A stretch of 64,000 nucleotides of DNA from Hymenobacter caeli (GTDB taxonomy: Bacteria > Bacteroidota > Bacteroidia > Cytophagales > Hymenobacteraceae), in assembly GCF_013294115.1 (NCBI RefSeq), contig NZ_JABSNP010000020.1:20110-84109 (forward strand). The letters are read 5' to 3'. The notes beneath the pieces were generated by a model. It had not been told where the DNA came from and did not search any database. It worked only from the letters and a program-made list of their open reading frames with translations. Shown one piece after another: positions 1 through 7,848 of this stretch; position 1 is the first letter of the stretch, and each line of letters starts with the position of its first letter. The position numbers were made by a program, and so were the translations under genes.

Positions 1-18
1 GTCAAACCGGCCTCCGAT

Positions 19-288
19 ATGAAAAAAGGCACCCACCCCGAGTACCAGGAAGTTGTGTTTCAGGACACCTCCTCGGATTTCAAGTTCATCACCCGCTCCA
101 CGATGAAGCCGACCGACACCATCACGATGGAAGACGGCAAGACCTACCCGCTGGTGAAAATCGAAGTGAGCAGCGCCTCGCATCCTTTCTACACCGGCAA
201 AAACATGTTCATCGACACCGCCGGCCGCGTGGAGAAATTCCGCAGCCGCTACGCCAAGAAAGAGCAGGCCAGCGCCAACAAAGAATAG
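19..288 (+). CDS. rpmE2: 50S ribosomal protein L31, type B
   Basis: 89-aa protein of the large ribosomal subunit. The sequence begins MKKGTHPEYQEVVFQD and contains HPFYTGK in the second half, both typical of the type B L31 family, and its length matches that family. It has no cysteine, so it is the zinc-free form rather than the four-cysteine type A form. Type B L31 is the usual form in Bacteroidota and can substitute for zinc L31 when zinc is short (family knowledge). The gene stands alone, followed by a strong hairpin terminator. Its promoter would lie before the window. Confidence 0.95.
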   Translation: MKKGTHPEYQEVVFQDTSSDFKFITRSTMKPTDTITMEDGKTYPLVKIEVSSASHPFYTGKNMFIDTAGRVEKFRSRYAKKEQASANKE

Positions 289-295
289 CTTTTTC

Positions 296-447
296 GAGCT
301 GTTAGCCTTTAGCTGCCAGCTGTTAGCTTTTGCGAACTCCTTCCGGCAACCCCGGAAGGAGTTTTTTTTGGCCCTGGCCAAGCCGTCCGCCGTAAGTTTG
401 GGCTTGCCAAAAAAAAGCTAACAGCTAACAGCCATCGGCTAATAGCT
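296..447. repeat. Inverted repeat pair of the TAGCTNTTAGC family around a terminator
   Basis: Left arm at about 296-331 (contains CTGTTAGCTTTT) and right arm at about 410-447 (contains AAAAAAGCTAACAGCTAACAG) are roughly reverse complements. Between them lie the rpmE2 terminator and a possible -7 box TAAGTTTG at 393-400 for the next gene. The same arm sequence recurs near 26337-26402, 38177-38216 and 48795-48898, always between genes, so it looks like a dispersed palindromic element. Confidence 0.7.
335..369 (+). terminator. Rho-independent terminator after rpmE2
   Basis: A 12-bp stem AACTCCTTCCGG / CCGGAAGGAGTT with a 4-nt loop is followed directly by a run of eight T. It sits about 50 nt after the rpmE2 stop codon and separates it from the downstream GlmU-like gene. 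Confidence 0.9.
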
Positions 448-454
448 TAAAAAA

Positions 455-1660
455 ATGCACGTTCTCCTTTTCGACGACCCGGCCATCCGGCCGCATTTAT
501 TGCCTTTTACTTTCACGCGGCCGGTGGCGGCGCTGCGCTGCGGCATCCTCACGCTGGCCGAAAAGTGGCAGCGCCGCCTGGGGGCCCCGGCGGTGGGCTA
601 CCTCACCCAGCCCTACCTGCAAGCCAAGTTCCCGGCCGGCGACGTAAGCGGCCCGGCCCTGGTCATCAACGGCGCTATTTGCCCCGACGACCTGCTAATC
701 AAGCAAGTGCTAGGCCTGCGCCCCGGCCAGGCCCTGTATTGCGACGAGACGCTGGTGGCCGCCCACCTGGCCGACGCCACCCAGGTGGCCGAGCTGGTGC
801 AAGACGGCCTGGCCGACGCCCGCCAGGTAGCCGAGCCCGTGACGGTAATCTCGCGGCCCTGGCACCTGTTTCTGCGCAACGGGGTCGAGATTCGGCGCGA
901 CTTTGCCCTGCTCACCCAGGGCCGCACCTCGCAGCCGGTGGGCGATGCCCACACCATCGTGTACGGGGCTGAAAACATTTTTATTGAGCCCGGCGTGAAA
1001 ATCCGCGCCGCCATCCTCAACGCCGAAGCCGGCCCCATTTACCTGGGCAAAAACGCGGTGGTGGAGGAAGGGGCCGTGCTGAAAGGACCGCTGGCCCTGG
1101 GCGAAGGCGCGGTGGTGAACGCCGGGGCCCGGCTACGTGGCGACAACACCATCGGCCCCTACTGCAAGGTGGGCGGCGAAATCGGCAACAGCATCCTGCT
1201 GGGCTACAGCAACAAAGGCCACGACGGCTACCTCGGCAACTCCGTCATCGGCGAGTGGTGCAACCTGGGGGCCGACACCAACACCAGCAACCTCAAGAAC
1301 AACTACGCCCCGGTGAAGGTGTGGAGCCACGCCGCCCACCGCTTCGTGGACACCGGCCAAACCTTCTGCGGCCTGCTGATGGGCGACCACGGCAAGTGCG
1401 GCATCAACACCATGTTCAACACCGGCACGGTGGTGGGCGTGGGGGCCAACATCTTCGGGGCCGGCTTCCCGCGCCAGTTCATCCCCAGCTTCGGCTGGGG
1501 CGGCGCGGCGGGCTTCGAAACCTTTAAGCTGCCCAAAGTGGCCGAAGTGGCCGCGCGGGTGATGGGCCGCCGGGGGCTGCCCTACGACGCGGTAGAGCAA
1601 AGTATCATGGAAGCGGTGTTCCAGGCCACGGCCGGGGACCGGCCCTGGGAGCGGGGGTAG
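455..1660 (+). CDS. GlmU-like putative sugar nucleotidyltransferase / acyltransferase
   Basis: 401-aa protein of the Bacteroidota GlmU-like family. The N-terminal part (about 1-160, starting MHVLLFDDPAIRPHLLPFT) corresponds to a degenerate nucleotidyltransferase-like domain. From about residue 165 the sequence shows hexapeptide turns of a left-handed beta helix (for example LGKNAVVEEGAVLKGP, IGEWCNLGADTNTSNLKNNY) that resemble the acetyltransferase half of GlmU. Real GlmU begins with a clear GxGTRM pyrophosphorylase motif, which is absent, so the substrate is unknown. The ATG follows a short A-rich stretch. Its last 260 bp are found again at 2533-2795, where they form a gene remnant. Confidence 0.8.
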   Translation: MHVLLFDDPAIRPHLLPFTFTRPVAALRCGILTLAEKWQRRLGAPAVGYLTQPYLQAKFPAGDVSGPALVINGAICPDDLLIKQVLGLRPGQALYCDETLVAAHLADATQVAELVQDGLADARQVAEPVTVISRPWHLFLRNGVEIRRDFALLTQGRTSQPVGDAHTIVYGAENIFIEPGVKIRAAILNAEAGPIYLGKNAVVEEGAVLKGPLALGEGAVVNAGARLRGDNTIGPYCKVGGEIGNSILLGYSNKGHDGYLGNSVIGEWCNLGADTNTSNLKNNYAPVKVWSHAAHRFVDTGQTFCGLLMGDHGKCGINTMFNTGTVVGVGANIFGAGFPRQFIPSFGWGGAAGFETFKLPKVAEVAARVMGRRGLPYDAVEQSIMEAVFQATAGDRPWERG

Positions 1661-1747
1661 CCGCTCCCAGGGCGCACCAGCAGCGGATTAACCAAAACGA
1701 ATCGGCGCACAGGGCTTCCCTGGCCGAAAAACCACTTGAGCAAACGT

Positions 1748-2428
1748 ATGAAAAAGCAGCTATTGATGACCGCCCTGCTGGGCTTTTCGTTGCCCGGCGG
1801 GGTGTATGCGCAGGCCGATTCGACGGCTACGGGGACCGTTAAGCCTGCGGGGCCCCCGACACCGGTGGAGGTGATGGCCGGTAACGTGTACCTCCGCTTC
1901 CAGATGATTGTAACCAAGCAGTTTACGCCCACCAGCAAGCTCGGCTTTTTCAACGTCACGGCCCTGAACGGCAACTACCGCAACGACTTGCCCCAGAACG
2001 AGGCGGTTCTCCAGGGCATGCTGACGTACCGGCTGGCCAAGCGGCTCGCCGGGGTGGGCGGGTTTGCCTTCAACAGCGTGTCCGGGTTCCGGCCCACGGC
2101 GGGGCTGCAATACGTCTTCGCCAACCCCAAGTTCCTGGCCATCCTCCTGCCGCGCTTCGACCTGACCCAGACCCACGACTTCGAGACGCTGGCGCTGCTG
2201 GAGTACCGGACGCCACTCACTCCCACGCTGGGCTTGTACGCCAAGGCCCAGGGCCTGTATAATTACAACATCAAGGCCGACCTGCACGACCGCAGCTACT
2301 TGTATCTGCGGTTGGGTGTGAGCTACAAGGGCTTTCAGTTCGGCCCGGCGGCCAGCTTCGACCGGTACGGGCCCTTCCTCGTTGCCACCCAGAACTACGG
2401 CGCGTTTATCGGCACTGAATTTCGGTAA
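1748..2428 (+). CDS. Putative outer-membrane beta-barrel protein
   Basis: 226 aa from the ATG at 1748 (a TTG four codons earlier is possible). The N-terminus MKKQLLMTALLGFSLPGGVYA is a clear signal peptide. The mature part has alternating hydrophobic and polar stretches rich in Tyr, Phe and Gly (LTYRLAKRLAGVGGFAF, PTLGLYAKAQGLYNYN) and ends in EFR, compatible with a small transmembrane barrel. No specific family is recognised. The gene lies between the two copies of the GlmU-like 3' end, so it may have arrived with the recombination that produced that duplication. Confidence 0.6.
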   Translation: MKKQLLMTALLGFSLPGGVYAQADSTATGTVKPAGPPTPVEVMAGNVYLRFQMIVTKQFTPTSKLGFFNVTALNGNYRNDLPQNEAVLQGMLTYRLAKRLAGVGGFAFNSVSGFRPTAGLQYVFANPKFLAILLPRFDLTQTHDFETLALLEYRTPLTPTLGLYAKAQGLYNYNIKADLHDRSYLYLRLGVSYKGFQFGPAASFDRYGPFLVATQNYGAFIGTEFR

Positions 2429-2532
2429 GCCGCCACCACCGTTTAAAACCGCCGTGCCACTGGCCGCAACAGCCGTGGATAGGGTACGGGAAAAAGTAGA
2501 AGCTTAAGTATGCAGCTTTCAAAGAATAACCC

Positions 2533-2795
2533 GCATCAACACCATGTTCAACACCGGCACGGTGGTGGGCGTGGGGGCCAACATCTTCGGGGCCGGCTTC
2601 CCGCGCCAGTTCATCCCCAGCTTCAGCTGGGGCGGCGCATCGGGTTTCGAAACCTTCAAGCTGCCCAAAGTAGCCGAAGTGGCCGAGCGGGTGATGGGCC
2701 GCCGGGGTCTACCTTACGACGTGGTGGAGGAAGGAATTATGAAGGCGGTTTTTGAGGCGACGGCGGAAGACCGAGTGTGGGAAAAAGCGAAGTGA
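2533..2795 (+). pseudogene. Remnant 3' end of a second GlmU-like allele
   Basis: This stretch repeats bases 1401-1660 of the GlmU-like gene. The first 92 bases (2533-2624 versus 1401-1492) are identical, after which silent and replacement differences build up toward the stop, and the final codons differ (VWEKAK versus PWERG). It encodes about 87 residues of the beta-helix C-terminus in frame to a TGA but has no upstream part of the gene. An internal ATG at 2544 could give 83 aa, but no function is expected. The pattern fits a recombination junction: the native 3' end was left behind when a divergent allele replaced the gene. Confidence 0.8.
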
Positions 2796-2796
2796 A

Positions 2797-3339
2797 ATGA
2801 AACCTTACTGTGTAAAAACGCTCAAATTAGCCGACTGGGAGGAAGATATCTTCGGATTGCTGCTGGCCGAGAATGAGGATTGGCTGCTGTTGCGTCATAT
2901 CGCAGGAGATTATCAGGTTGACGGATATCAGTTGGTAGCAAAGCGTTTCATAACGTCCAATAAAGCTGACAAATGGCGGGCGCAAACGGCTAGAGTGTTA
3001 AAACTGAAAAGCGTGAGTAATGAAGTGCCACAGGGTTTTGCCTTTGGTACTATCGTAGACATGCTCCAATATATTGAGCAACGCTATAAGCTATTTCAGA
3101 TAAAGGACGAAGAAGACACCTGCTTCTGTGGACAACTTCGTGACTACGATGAAACGCACTACAGAATAAATAGCTTGTCGCCACGAGCTGTTTTGGATTT
3201 AGACTATAATTCATGGTTTCTATTCGATGAACTAATAACCATCGAATTCGGAACCGATTATTTGGAGTCATTGCAACTGTTGTGGCAAGATAAGGTGCGG
3301 CGTAAATGGAAAATAGACCAGCGCAACCAGTCTAACTAA
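2797..3339 (+). CDS. Hypothetical protein, AT-rich orphan
   Basis: 180 aa from the ATG at 2797, 2 nt after the remnant's stop codon. The start MKPYCVKTLKLADWEEDIFG and the abundance of acidic and aromatic residues indicate a soluble cytoplasmic protein with no signal peptide or membrane segment. I do not recognise a domain. Base composition is clearly lower in GC than the flanking genes, and codons such as TTA, ATA and AAT, rare elsewhere in this window, are common here. This suggests horizontal acquisition. It lies next to a recombination scar and upstream of holB. Confidence 0.65.
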   Translation: MKPYCVKTLKLADWEEDIFGLLLAENEDWLLLRHIAGDYQVDGYQLVAKRFITSNKADKWRAQTARVLKLKSVSNEVPQGFAFGTIVDMLQYIEQRYKLFQIKDEEDTCFCGQLRDYDETHYRINSLSPRAVLDLDYNSWFLFDELITIEFGTDYLESLQLLWQDKVRRKWKIDQRNQSN

Positions 3340-3373
3340 AGTTGAAAGCGGCACTATCCCTGCTAATTGAATA

Positions 3374-4513
3374 ATGCTTTTCACTGACATCCCCAACCAG
3401 CTCGCCGTCAAGCAGCTGCTGCGCCAGTCGGTGCGGCGGCAGCACGTGGCGCACGCGCAGCTGTTTCGCGGCAGCGAGGGCGGCGCGGGGCTGGCCCTGG
3501 CCCTCGCCTACGCCCAGTACCTGAACTGCGAGGAGCGGGGCCCCGACGCCGACGACAGCTGCGGCCGCTGCCCGGCCTGCACCAAAACTGCCAAGCTGGT
3601 GCACCCCGACCTCAACTTCGTGGTGCCCGTGACCACCACCAAGGCCGTGCCCAAAGACGCGCTGAGCAGCAAGTTCATGGCCGACTGGCGCAGCTTCGTG
3701 CTCGACAACCCCTACCAGGGCTTCAACGACTGGATGCAGCACATCGGGGCCGAAAACAAGCAGGGCAGCATCTCCAAGGAAGAAGCCGGCCAGCTACTGA
3801 AGCTGGTGAGCCTCAAGGCCTTCGAGGCCCGGTTTAAAATCGTCATTCTCTGGCTGCCCGAGCTGATGCACCCCGCCACGGCCAACGCCGTGCTGAAGCT
3901 GCTGGAGGAGCCGCCGCCCGCCACCGTGTTCCTGCTCGTGAGCCACGCGCCCGAGCGGCTGCTGCCCACCATCCTCAGCCGGGTGCAGCCGGTGGCGGTG
4001 CGCCCCTTCGCCGAGGCCGACATTGCCGATTACCTGCACGCGCACTACCAGGTGCCCGAGGCCAAGGCCCGCCAGGTGGCGCAGCTGGCCGAAGGCAGCC
4101 TGGGGGCCGCCATCGCCTCCAAAGATCAAAGCGCCGACCACGACTACTTTGCCTTTTTCCGCGACTGGATGCGCCTGTGCTTCAACTACAACAGCAAAGG
4201 AGCCGAGATTTTGAAGCAGAGCGAGGCCTTTCAGAAGCAGGGCCGCGAAAACCAGAAGGAGCTGCTGGCCTACGCGCTGGTGCTGGTGCGCAAGGTGCTG
4301 CTCTTCGGCCTCGACCCGCGGCTGATGCCCCACCTGCCGGCCGAGGAGCAGCAGTTCGTGTCCGGCTTCGCTAAGTTCGTGACGCCGCGCAACGCCGACG
4401 CCCTCACCAAAGAGCTGACCGACGCCCACTACCACATCGAGCGCAACGCAAACCCGCGCATGGTGTTCGTGGACAGCTCGTTGCGCCTGGGCGGTTTCCT
4501 GCGGGCCGCCTAA
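3374..4513 (+). CDS. holB: DNA polymerase III subunit delta' (clamp loader)
   Basis: 379 aa. The protein opens with MLFTDIPNQLAVKQLLRQSV and AHAQLFRGSEGGAG, the usual start of delta' clamp-loader subunits. The P-loop-like GSEGGAG lacks the catalytic Lys, as expected for this non-hydrolysing subunit. A zinc-binding cysteine cluster (CEERGPDADDSCGRCPAC, about residues 53-70) and the sensor-like ILSRVQP follow. It would help load the beta sliding clamp together with the tau/gamma subunits and delta. It precedes hemC by 43 nt on the same strand and may be cotranscribed with it. Confidence 0.92.
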   Translation: MLFTDIPNQLAVKQLLRQSVRRQHVAHAQLFRGSEGGAGLALALAYAQYLNCEERGPDADDSCGRCPACTKTAKLVHPDLNFVVPVTTTKAVPKDALSSKFMADWRSFVLDNPYQGFNDWMQHIGAENKQGSISKEEAGQLLKLVSLKAFEARFKIVILWLPELMHPATANAVLKLLEEPPPATVFLLVSHAPERLLPTILSRVQPVAVRPFAEADIADYLHAHYQVPEAKARQVAQLAEGSLGAAIASKDQSADHDYFAFFRDWMRLCFNYNSKGAEILKQSEAFQKQGRENQKELLAYALVLVRKVLLFGLDPRLMPHLPAEEQQFVSGFAKFVTPRNADALTKELTDAHYHIERNANPRMVFVDSSLRLGGFLRAA

Positions 4514-4556
4514 GGGGCCCCGGCGCTGTTAAATGCTAAATGATACCTGTTAAATC

Positions 4557-5483
4557 ATGACCATTCGCCTCGCTACCCGCGGCAGCCGCCTGGCCCTTTG
4601 GCAGGCCGAGCACGTGGCCCACCTGCTCCACCAAGCTGGCCTGGCCACCGAAATCGTGCCGATGACCACCATCGGCGACCAGGTGCAGGACCGGTCGCTG
4701 GCCAAAATCGGGGCCAAGGGCGTGTTCACCGAAGAGCTAGAAGACAGCCTGCGCCGAGGCGAAACCCACCTGGCCGTGCATTCGGCCAAAGACGTGCAGA
4801 GCACCATCCCCGAGGACCTGGAGCTGCTGGCCTTTCTAGAGCGCGAGAAAGTGAACGACGTGGTGCTGAGCTTCAACGAGCACCTGGCGCTGGACAAGCC
4901 GGGCATCGTGCTGGGCACCAGCAGCACCCGCCGCAAGGCCCAGCTGCGGCGCTACTACCCCGAAGCTACCACCGCCGAGGCCCGTGGCAACCTGCAAACC
5001 CGCCTGCGCAAGCTCGAAGAAGGCCAGTACGACGGCTTGGTGCTGGCCTACGCCGGCGTGCACCGCATGGGCTACGAGCACCTGGTGCGCCACACGCTGC
5101 CCGAAACCCGGTTTGTGCCCGCCACCGGCCAGGGCAGCGTGGCCGTGGAGTGCGCAGTGGGCTTGGACGCCGCCCTGAAGCAGCGCATCAAAGCCGCCCT
5201 CGACCACCCCGCCACCCACGCCTGCCTGCTGGCCGAGCGGGCCTTTTTGCGCGTCATGGAGGGCGGGTGCAGCATCCCGTCCTTCGCCCTGGCCACCCTC
5301 GGCGGCACCGGGCAGCTGCGCCTGCACGCCGGCATCATCGGCCTGAGCGGCGAGGAATACGTGGACGAAACCCAAACCGCCCCGGCGGCCGACGCCCTGG
5401 CCCTGGGCGCGGCCGTGGCCGACGCCGTGCTGGGCCGGGGCGGCCGCGAAATTCTGGCCAGCATCCGCGAGCACCGGGGCTGA
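4557..5483 (+). CDS. hemC: Hydroxymethylbilane synthase (porphobilinogen deaminase)
   Basis: 308 aa, the normal length for HemC. It condenses four porphobilinogens into hydroxymethylbilane in haem synthesis. Recognisable motifs are TRGSRLALWQAEHV at the N-terminus, KGVFTEELEDSL, HSAKDV, LGTSSTRRKAQL (Arg residues that bind the growing pyrrole chain) and GGCSIP, whose Cys carries the dipyrromethane cofactor. It starts at ATG 4557, 43 nt after holB. No other haem gene is in the window. Confidence 0.95.
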   Translation: MTIRLATRGSRLALWQAEHVAHLLHQAGLATEIVPMTTIGDQVQDRSLAKIGAKGVFTEELEDSLRRGETHLAVHSAKDVQSTIPEDLELLAFLEREKVNDVVLSFNEHLALDKPGIVLGTSSTRRKAQLRRYYPEATTAEARGNLQTRLRKLEEGQYDGLVLAYAGVHRMGYEHLVRHTLPETRFVPATGQGSVAVECAVGLDAALKQRIKAALDHPATHACLLAERAFLRVMEGGCSIPSFALATLGGTGQLRLHAGIIGLSGEEYVDETQTAPAADALALGAAVADAVLGRGGREILASIREHRG

Positions 5484-5548
5484 GGGCCCCGGACCGCATA
5501 ATTTTGGGCCCGGGCCGGCGTTGAACGGCTTATATTTTTTGCGTGCGT

Positions 5549-6199
5549 ATGAACCTCTTTCCCTCGCGTGCCGGGCGTTGCCTGGCGCTGTTGCTGCTGC
5601 TGGCCGCCAGCGCTTTCGCGGCCGATAAGCCCGTTCGCGTCCGCAAAAGCGGCAAAGACGATTTGGTGACCATTACCACCCCGGAAGGAATTATCCGGCT
5701 GGTGCTGTTTGCCGATACGCCGCTGCACAAGGCCAATTTTCTGCAAAAGGCCCGCAGCGGCTTCTACGACGGCACCACCTTCCACCGGGTCATCGACAAC
5801 TTCATGGTGCAGGGCGGCGACGCCAACTCCAAGGACGCCGACCCCACCAACGACGGCCAGGGCCGCCCCGGCGACCCCACCATTCCCGCCGAGCTGGGCG
5901 CGGGCCACCGCCACGACTACGGGGCCCTGGCCGCCGCCCGCGTGGGCGGCCCGCCCGGCACGCCCAGCAGCAACTCGCAGTTTTATTTGGTCGAAAACCA
6001 CGCCGGCGTCCACCGCCTCGACGGCCAGTACACCGTGTTTGGCCAGGTCATCGAAGGCCTCGACGTGATTGACAAAATCGCCAAAGTGGCCAAAGACGAC
6101 CGCGACCGGCCCCTGGCCAACGTGCCGATGACGGTAAAGGTGGAGCGGCTGAAAAAGAAAAAAATCACCAAGCTCTACGGCTACAAATACAGCGGCTAG
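5549..6199 (+). CDS. Exported cyclophilin-type peptidyl-prolyl isomerase
   Basis: 216 aa from the ATG at 5549 (a GTG two codons upstream is also in frame). The N-terminus has a signal peptide ending near AASAFAA, so the enzyme acts in the periplasm, where it would isomerise proline peptide bonds in folding envelope proteins. Cyclophilin motifs are FHRVIDNFMVQGGD (active-site Arg and Phe), an AAARVGGPPGTPSSNSQFYLV core segment and VFGQVIEGLDV. The C-terminal KKKKITK tail is basic. Upstream, TAATTTTG at 5499-5506 resembles a -7 box but has no good -33 partner. Confidence 0.9.
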   Translation: MNLFPSRAGRCLALLLLLAASAFAADKPVRVRKSGKDDLVTITTPEGIIRLVLFADTPLHKANFLQKARSGFYDGTTFHRVIDNFMVQGGDANSKDADPTNDGQGRPGDPTIPAELGAGHRHDYGALAAARVGGPPGTPSSNSQFYLVENHAGVHRLDGQYTVFGQVIEGLDVIDKIAKVAKDDRDRPLANVPMTVKVERLKKKKITKLYGYKYSG

Positions 6200-6282
6200 C
6201 AAGCAGGTGCCCGCCCGCCAAGCTTTTGCCGGTTGCCGGCTACCCCTTCTTTCCGACGTTGTTCACTGCTAGCCGCGCATCG

Positions 6283-7188
6283 ATGAAAATTCTGCTTACC
6301 GGAGCCAACGGCCTGCTGGGCCAGAAGCTGGTGGCGCTGCTGGCCCAGCAGCCGGCCGTGGAAGTGGTGGCCACCGGGCGCGGGGCCAGCCGCCTGGCGG
6401 CCTGGCACCCGGACCTGCGCTTCGTGGCCCTCGACGTGACCGACGGGCCCCGGGTGCACCAGGTGCTGGCCCAGGAGCGGCCCACGCACGTCGTCCACAC
6501 CGCCGCCATGACCAACGTGGACGAGTGCGAGCTGAACCAAGCCGCGTGCTGGCTCCAGAACGTGACGGCCGTCGCGCACCTGGCGGCTACTTGCGCGGCC
6601 CTGGGCATCCACCTCACCCACCTCAGCACCGATTTCATCTTCGACGGCAGCGCGGGGCCCCTGGCCGAGGACGCCGAGCCCGCTCCTATCAGCCACTACG
6701 GCGCGAGCAAGCTGGCTGCCGAGCGCCTCGTGCAGGGCACCGCCGGCCTGCGCTGGGCCATTGCCCGCACGGTGCTGGTGTACGGGGTGCTGCGCGGCGG
6801 CGGCCGCACCAACCTGGTGCTGTGGGTGCGCGACTCGCTGCGGGCCGGCAAGGCCATCCAAGTAGTTGACGACCAGTGGCGCACACCCACGCTGGCCGAA
6901 GACCTGGCCCAGGGCTGCTGGCTGTTGGCCCGGCATAACGCGCGGGGCATCTACCACATCAGCGGCGAAGAAGTGCTGACGCCCTACGGCATGGCCCTGC
7001 GGGTGGCCGATTACTTCGGCCTCGACCAAGCGTTGATTGAGCGGGTCGATGCCCGCACGTTTTCGCAGCCGGCGCGGCGGCCGGCCCGCACGGGCTTCCT
7101 CGTGGGCAAGGCGCGGGCGGAGCTGGGCTACCGCCCCCGCTCGTTCGAGGAAGGCATTGCCCTCGTGGCGGCCCAGCAGGACGCCTGA
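6283..7188 (+). CDS. SDR family reductase, dTDP-4-dehydrorhamnose reductase-like
   Basis: 301 aa from ATG 6283. The N-terminal MKILLTGANGLLGQKLV holds the TGxxGxxG nucleotide-binding loop of extended short-chain dehydrogenases. HTAAMTNVDECE, STDFIFDG and HYGASKLAAE (YxxxK catalytic pair) match RmlD-type enzymes. The product class is an NAD(P)H-dependent sugar-nucleotide reductase or epimerase; the exact substrate cannot be read from the sequence. No other rhamnose genes are adjacent, so a role in dTDP-rhamnose synthesis is uncertain. Confidence 0.85.
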   Translation: MKILLTGANGLLGQKLVALLAQQPAVEVVATGRGASRLAAWHPDLRFVALDVTDGPRVHQVLAQERPTHVVHTAAMTNVDECELNQAACWLQNVTAVAHLAATCAALGIHLTHLSTDFIFDGSAGPLAEDAEPAPISHYGASKLAAERLVQGTAGLRWAIARTVLVYGVLRGGGRTNLVLWVRDSLRAGKAIQVVDDQWRTPTLAEDLAQGCWLLARHNARGIYHISGEEVLTPYGMALRVADYFGLDQALIERVDARTFSQPARRPARTGFLVGKARAELGYRPRSFEEGIALVAAQQDA

Positions 7189-7204
7189 GCCCGCCCAGTA
7201 AGCA

Positions 7205-7234
7205 GCGAACCGCCCCGGGTAGGAGGCGGTTCGC
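7205..7234 (+). terminator. Possible terminator hairpin between convergent genes
   Basis: A perfect 10-bp stem GCGAACCGCC / GGCGGTTCGC lies 17 nt after the SDR stop codon. There is no T run after it, so it may be a weak terminator or only a stabilising 3' hairpin. Confidence 0.45.
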
Positions 7235-7303
7235 GCGGGGCATTGAAAGCGGAAAGTGGAAGGAAAAAGTAGCGGAGTTTGGAAGATTACGGGGGTAGCT
7301 AGG

Positions 7304-7555
7304 CTACCAGTTGCCTCGGCTGGCCCCGCTATCGGGCGCGCCCAGCACCAGCAAGTCACCGATGAGGATGGCCCGGGAATCGCGCAGGGCCGCCTCGCCG
7401 ATGGCCCGCGGAATGAGGTGGCCGTCGGGGGTCAAAAAATCGGAGGCGGGGCCGTACGTGCCCCGGCCACCGGCCGCCGGGCGTACCCAGGGCGTCGAGG
7501 GGGGCGTGAGCTTGAGCAGGTCGAAAATGGACGCCATAGTAATAGTTGGACACAT
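7304..7555 (-). CDS. Small hypothetical protein under a shared regulatory motif
   Basis: 83 aa from the ATG at 7555 (77 aa if the internal ATG at 7537 is used). It begins MCPTITMASIFDLLKL and ends GAPDSGASRGNW, a Gly/Ser/Asp/Asn/Trp-rich tail that loosely recalls the repeated unit of the peptide gene at 11702-11920. No domain is recognised and there is no membrane segment. A copy of the GTCACA-N10-AAGTGTCC motif followed by a promoter-like TAACATTG lies about 45-100 nt upstream, which supports its being expressed. It follows the permease genes on the same strand. It could be an independent small protein or a second peptide precursor. Confidence 0.5.
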   Translation of the reverse strand: MCPTITMASIFDLLKLTPPSTPWVRPAAGGRGTYGPASDFLTPDGHLIPRAIGEAALRDSRAILIGDLLVLGAPDSGASRGNW

Positions 7556-7597
7556 GGGCAGGAGCACGTAGTAGTAGCGGGAGTCTGTAAGAATATA

Positions 7598-7653
7598 CAA
7601 TGTTACCACCCCACCAAGCCCCCTACCCAGGACACTTCGACGGTATTTGTGAC
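7598..7653 (-). promoter_or_regulatory. Motif GTCACA-N10-AAGTGTCC with downstream promoter, copy 1
   Basis: Read on the minus strand, GTCACA and AAGTGTCC (7653-7630) are separated by 10 nt. Immediately after comes a TGGG at the -33 position, then 20 nt, then TAACATTG (7605-7598), close to the Bacteroidota -7 consensus. The geometry is the same as at the two copies near 12 kb, and it points to the small gene ending at 7304. Confidence 0.5.
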
Positions 7654-7804
7654 ATAGCTCCGCACCAAAAAGTAGGTTGGAAAAGCTAAGAAAAAATAAA
7701 TTTTATTATGCGTACAAAACTCGGAAAGGTCTTTTCTATTCAATAAATACGCAATGAATAGCGGTAAAATACCCGTTTAATGACAGTACTTGGATGCCTT
7801 TGCT

Positions 7805-7832
7805 TGCAGAAAAACCCGATTTTGTGACATCA
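7805..7832 (-). promoter_or_regulatory. Variant motif TGCAGAAA-N10-TGTGACATCA in the 7556-7848 gap
   Basis: On the plus strand TGCAGAAA is followed after 10 nt by TGTGACATCA. An almost identical arrangement (TGCAAAAA-N10-TGTGACATCA) occurs at 12113-12140. They share TGTGAC and the 10-nt spacing with the GGACACTT-type copies, so they may be a weaker class of the same binding site. The rest of the 293-nt gap is AT-rich and holds no gene that I can support. Confidence 0.35.
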
Positions 7833-7848
7833 CTCCCGCGCCTTTTTA

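Noticed and set aside
2510..2755. 81-aa frame starting MQLSKNN
   Set aside because: It is in a different frame from the GlmU-like remnant and mostly translates the same DNA into His/Arg/Gly-rich sequence.
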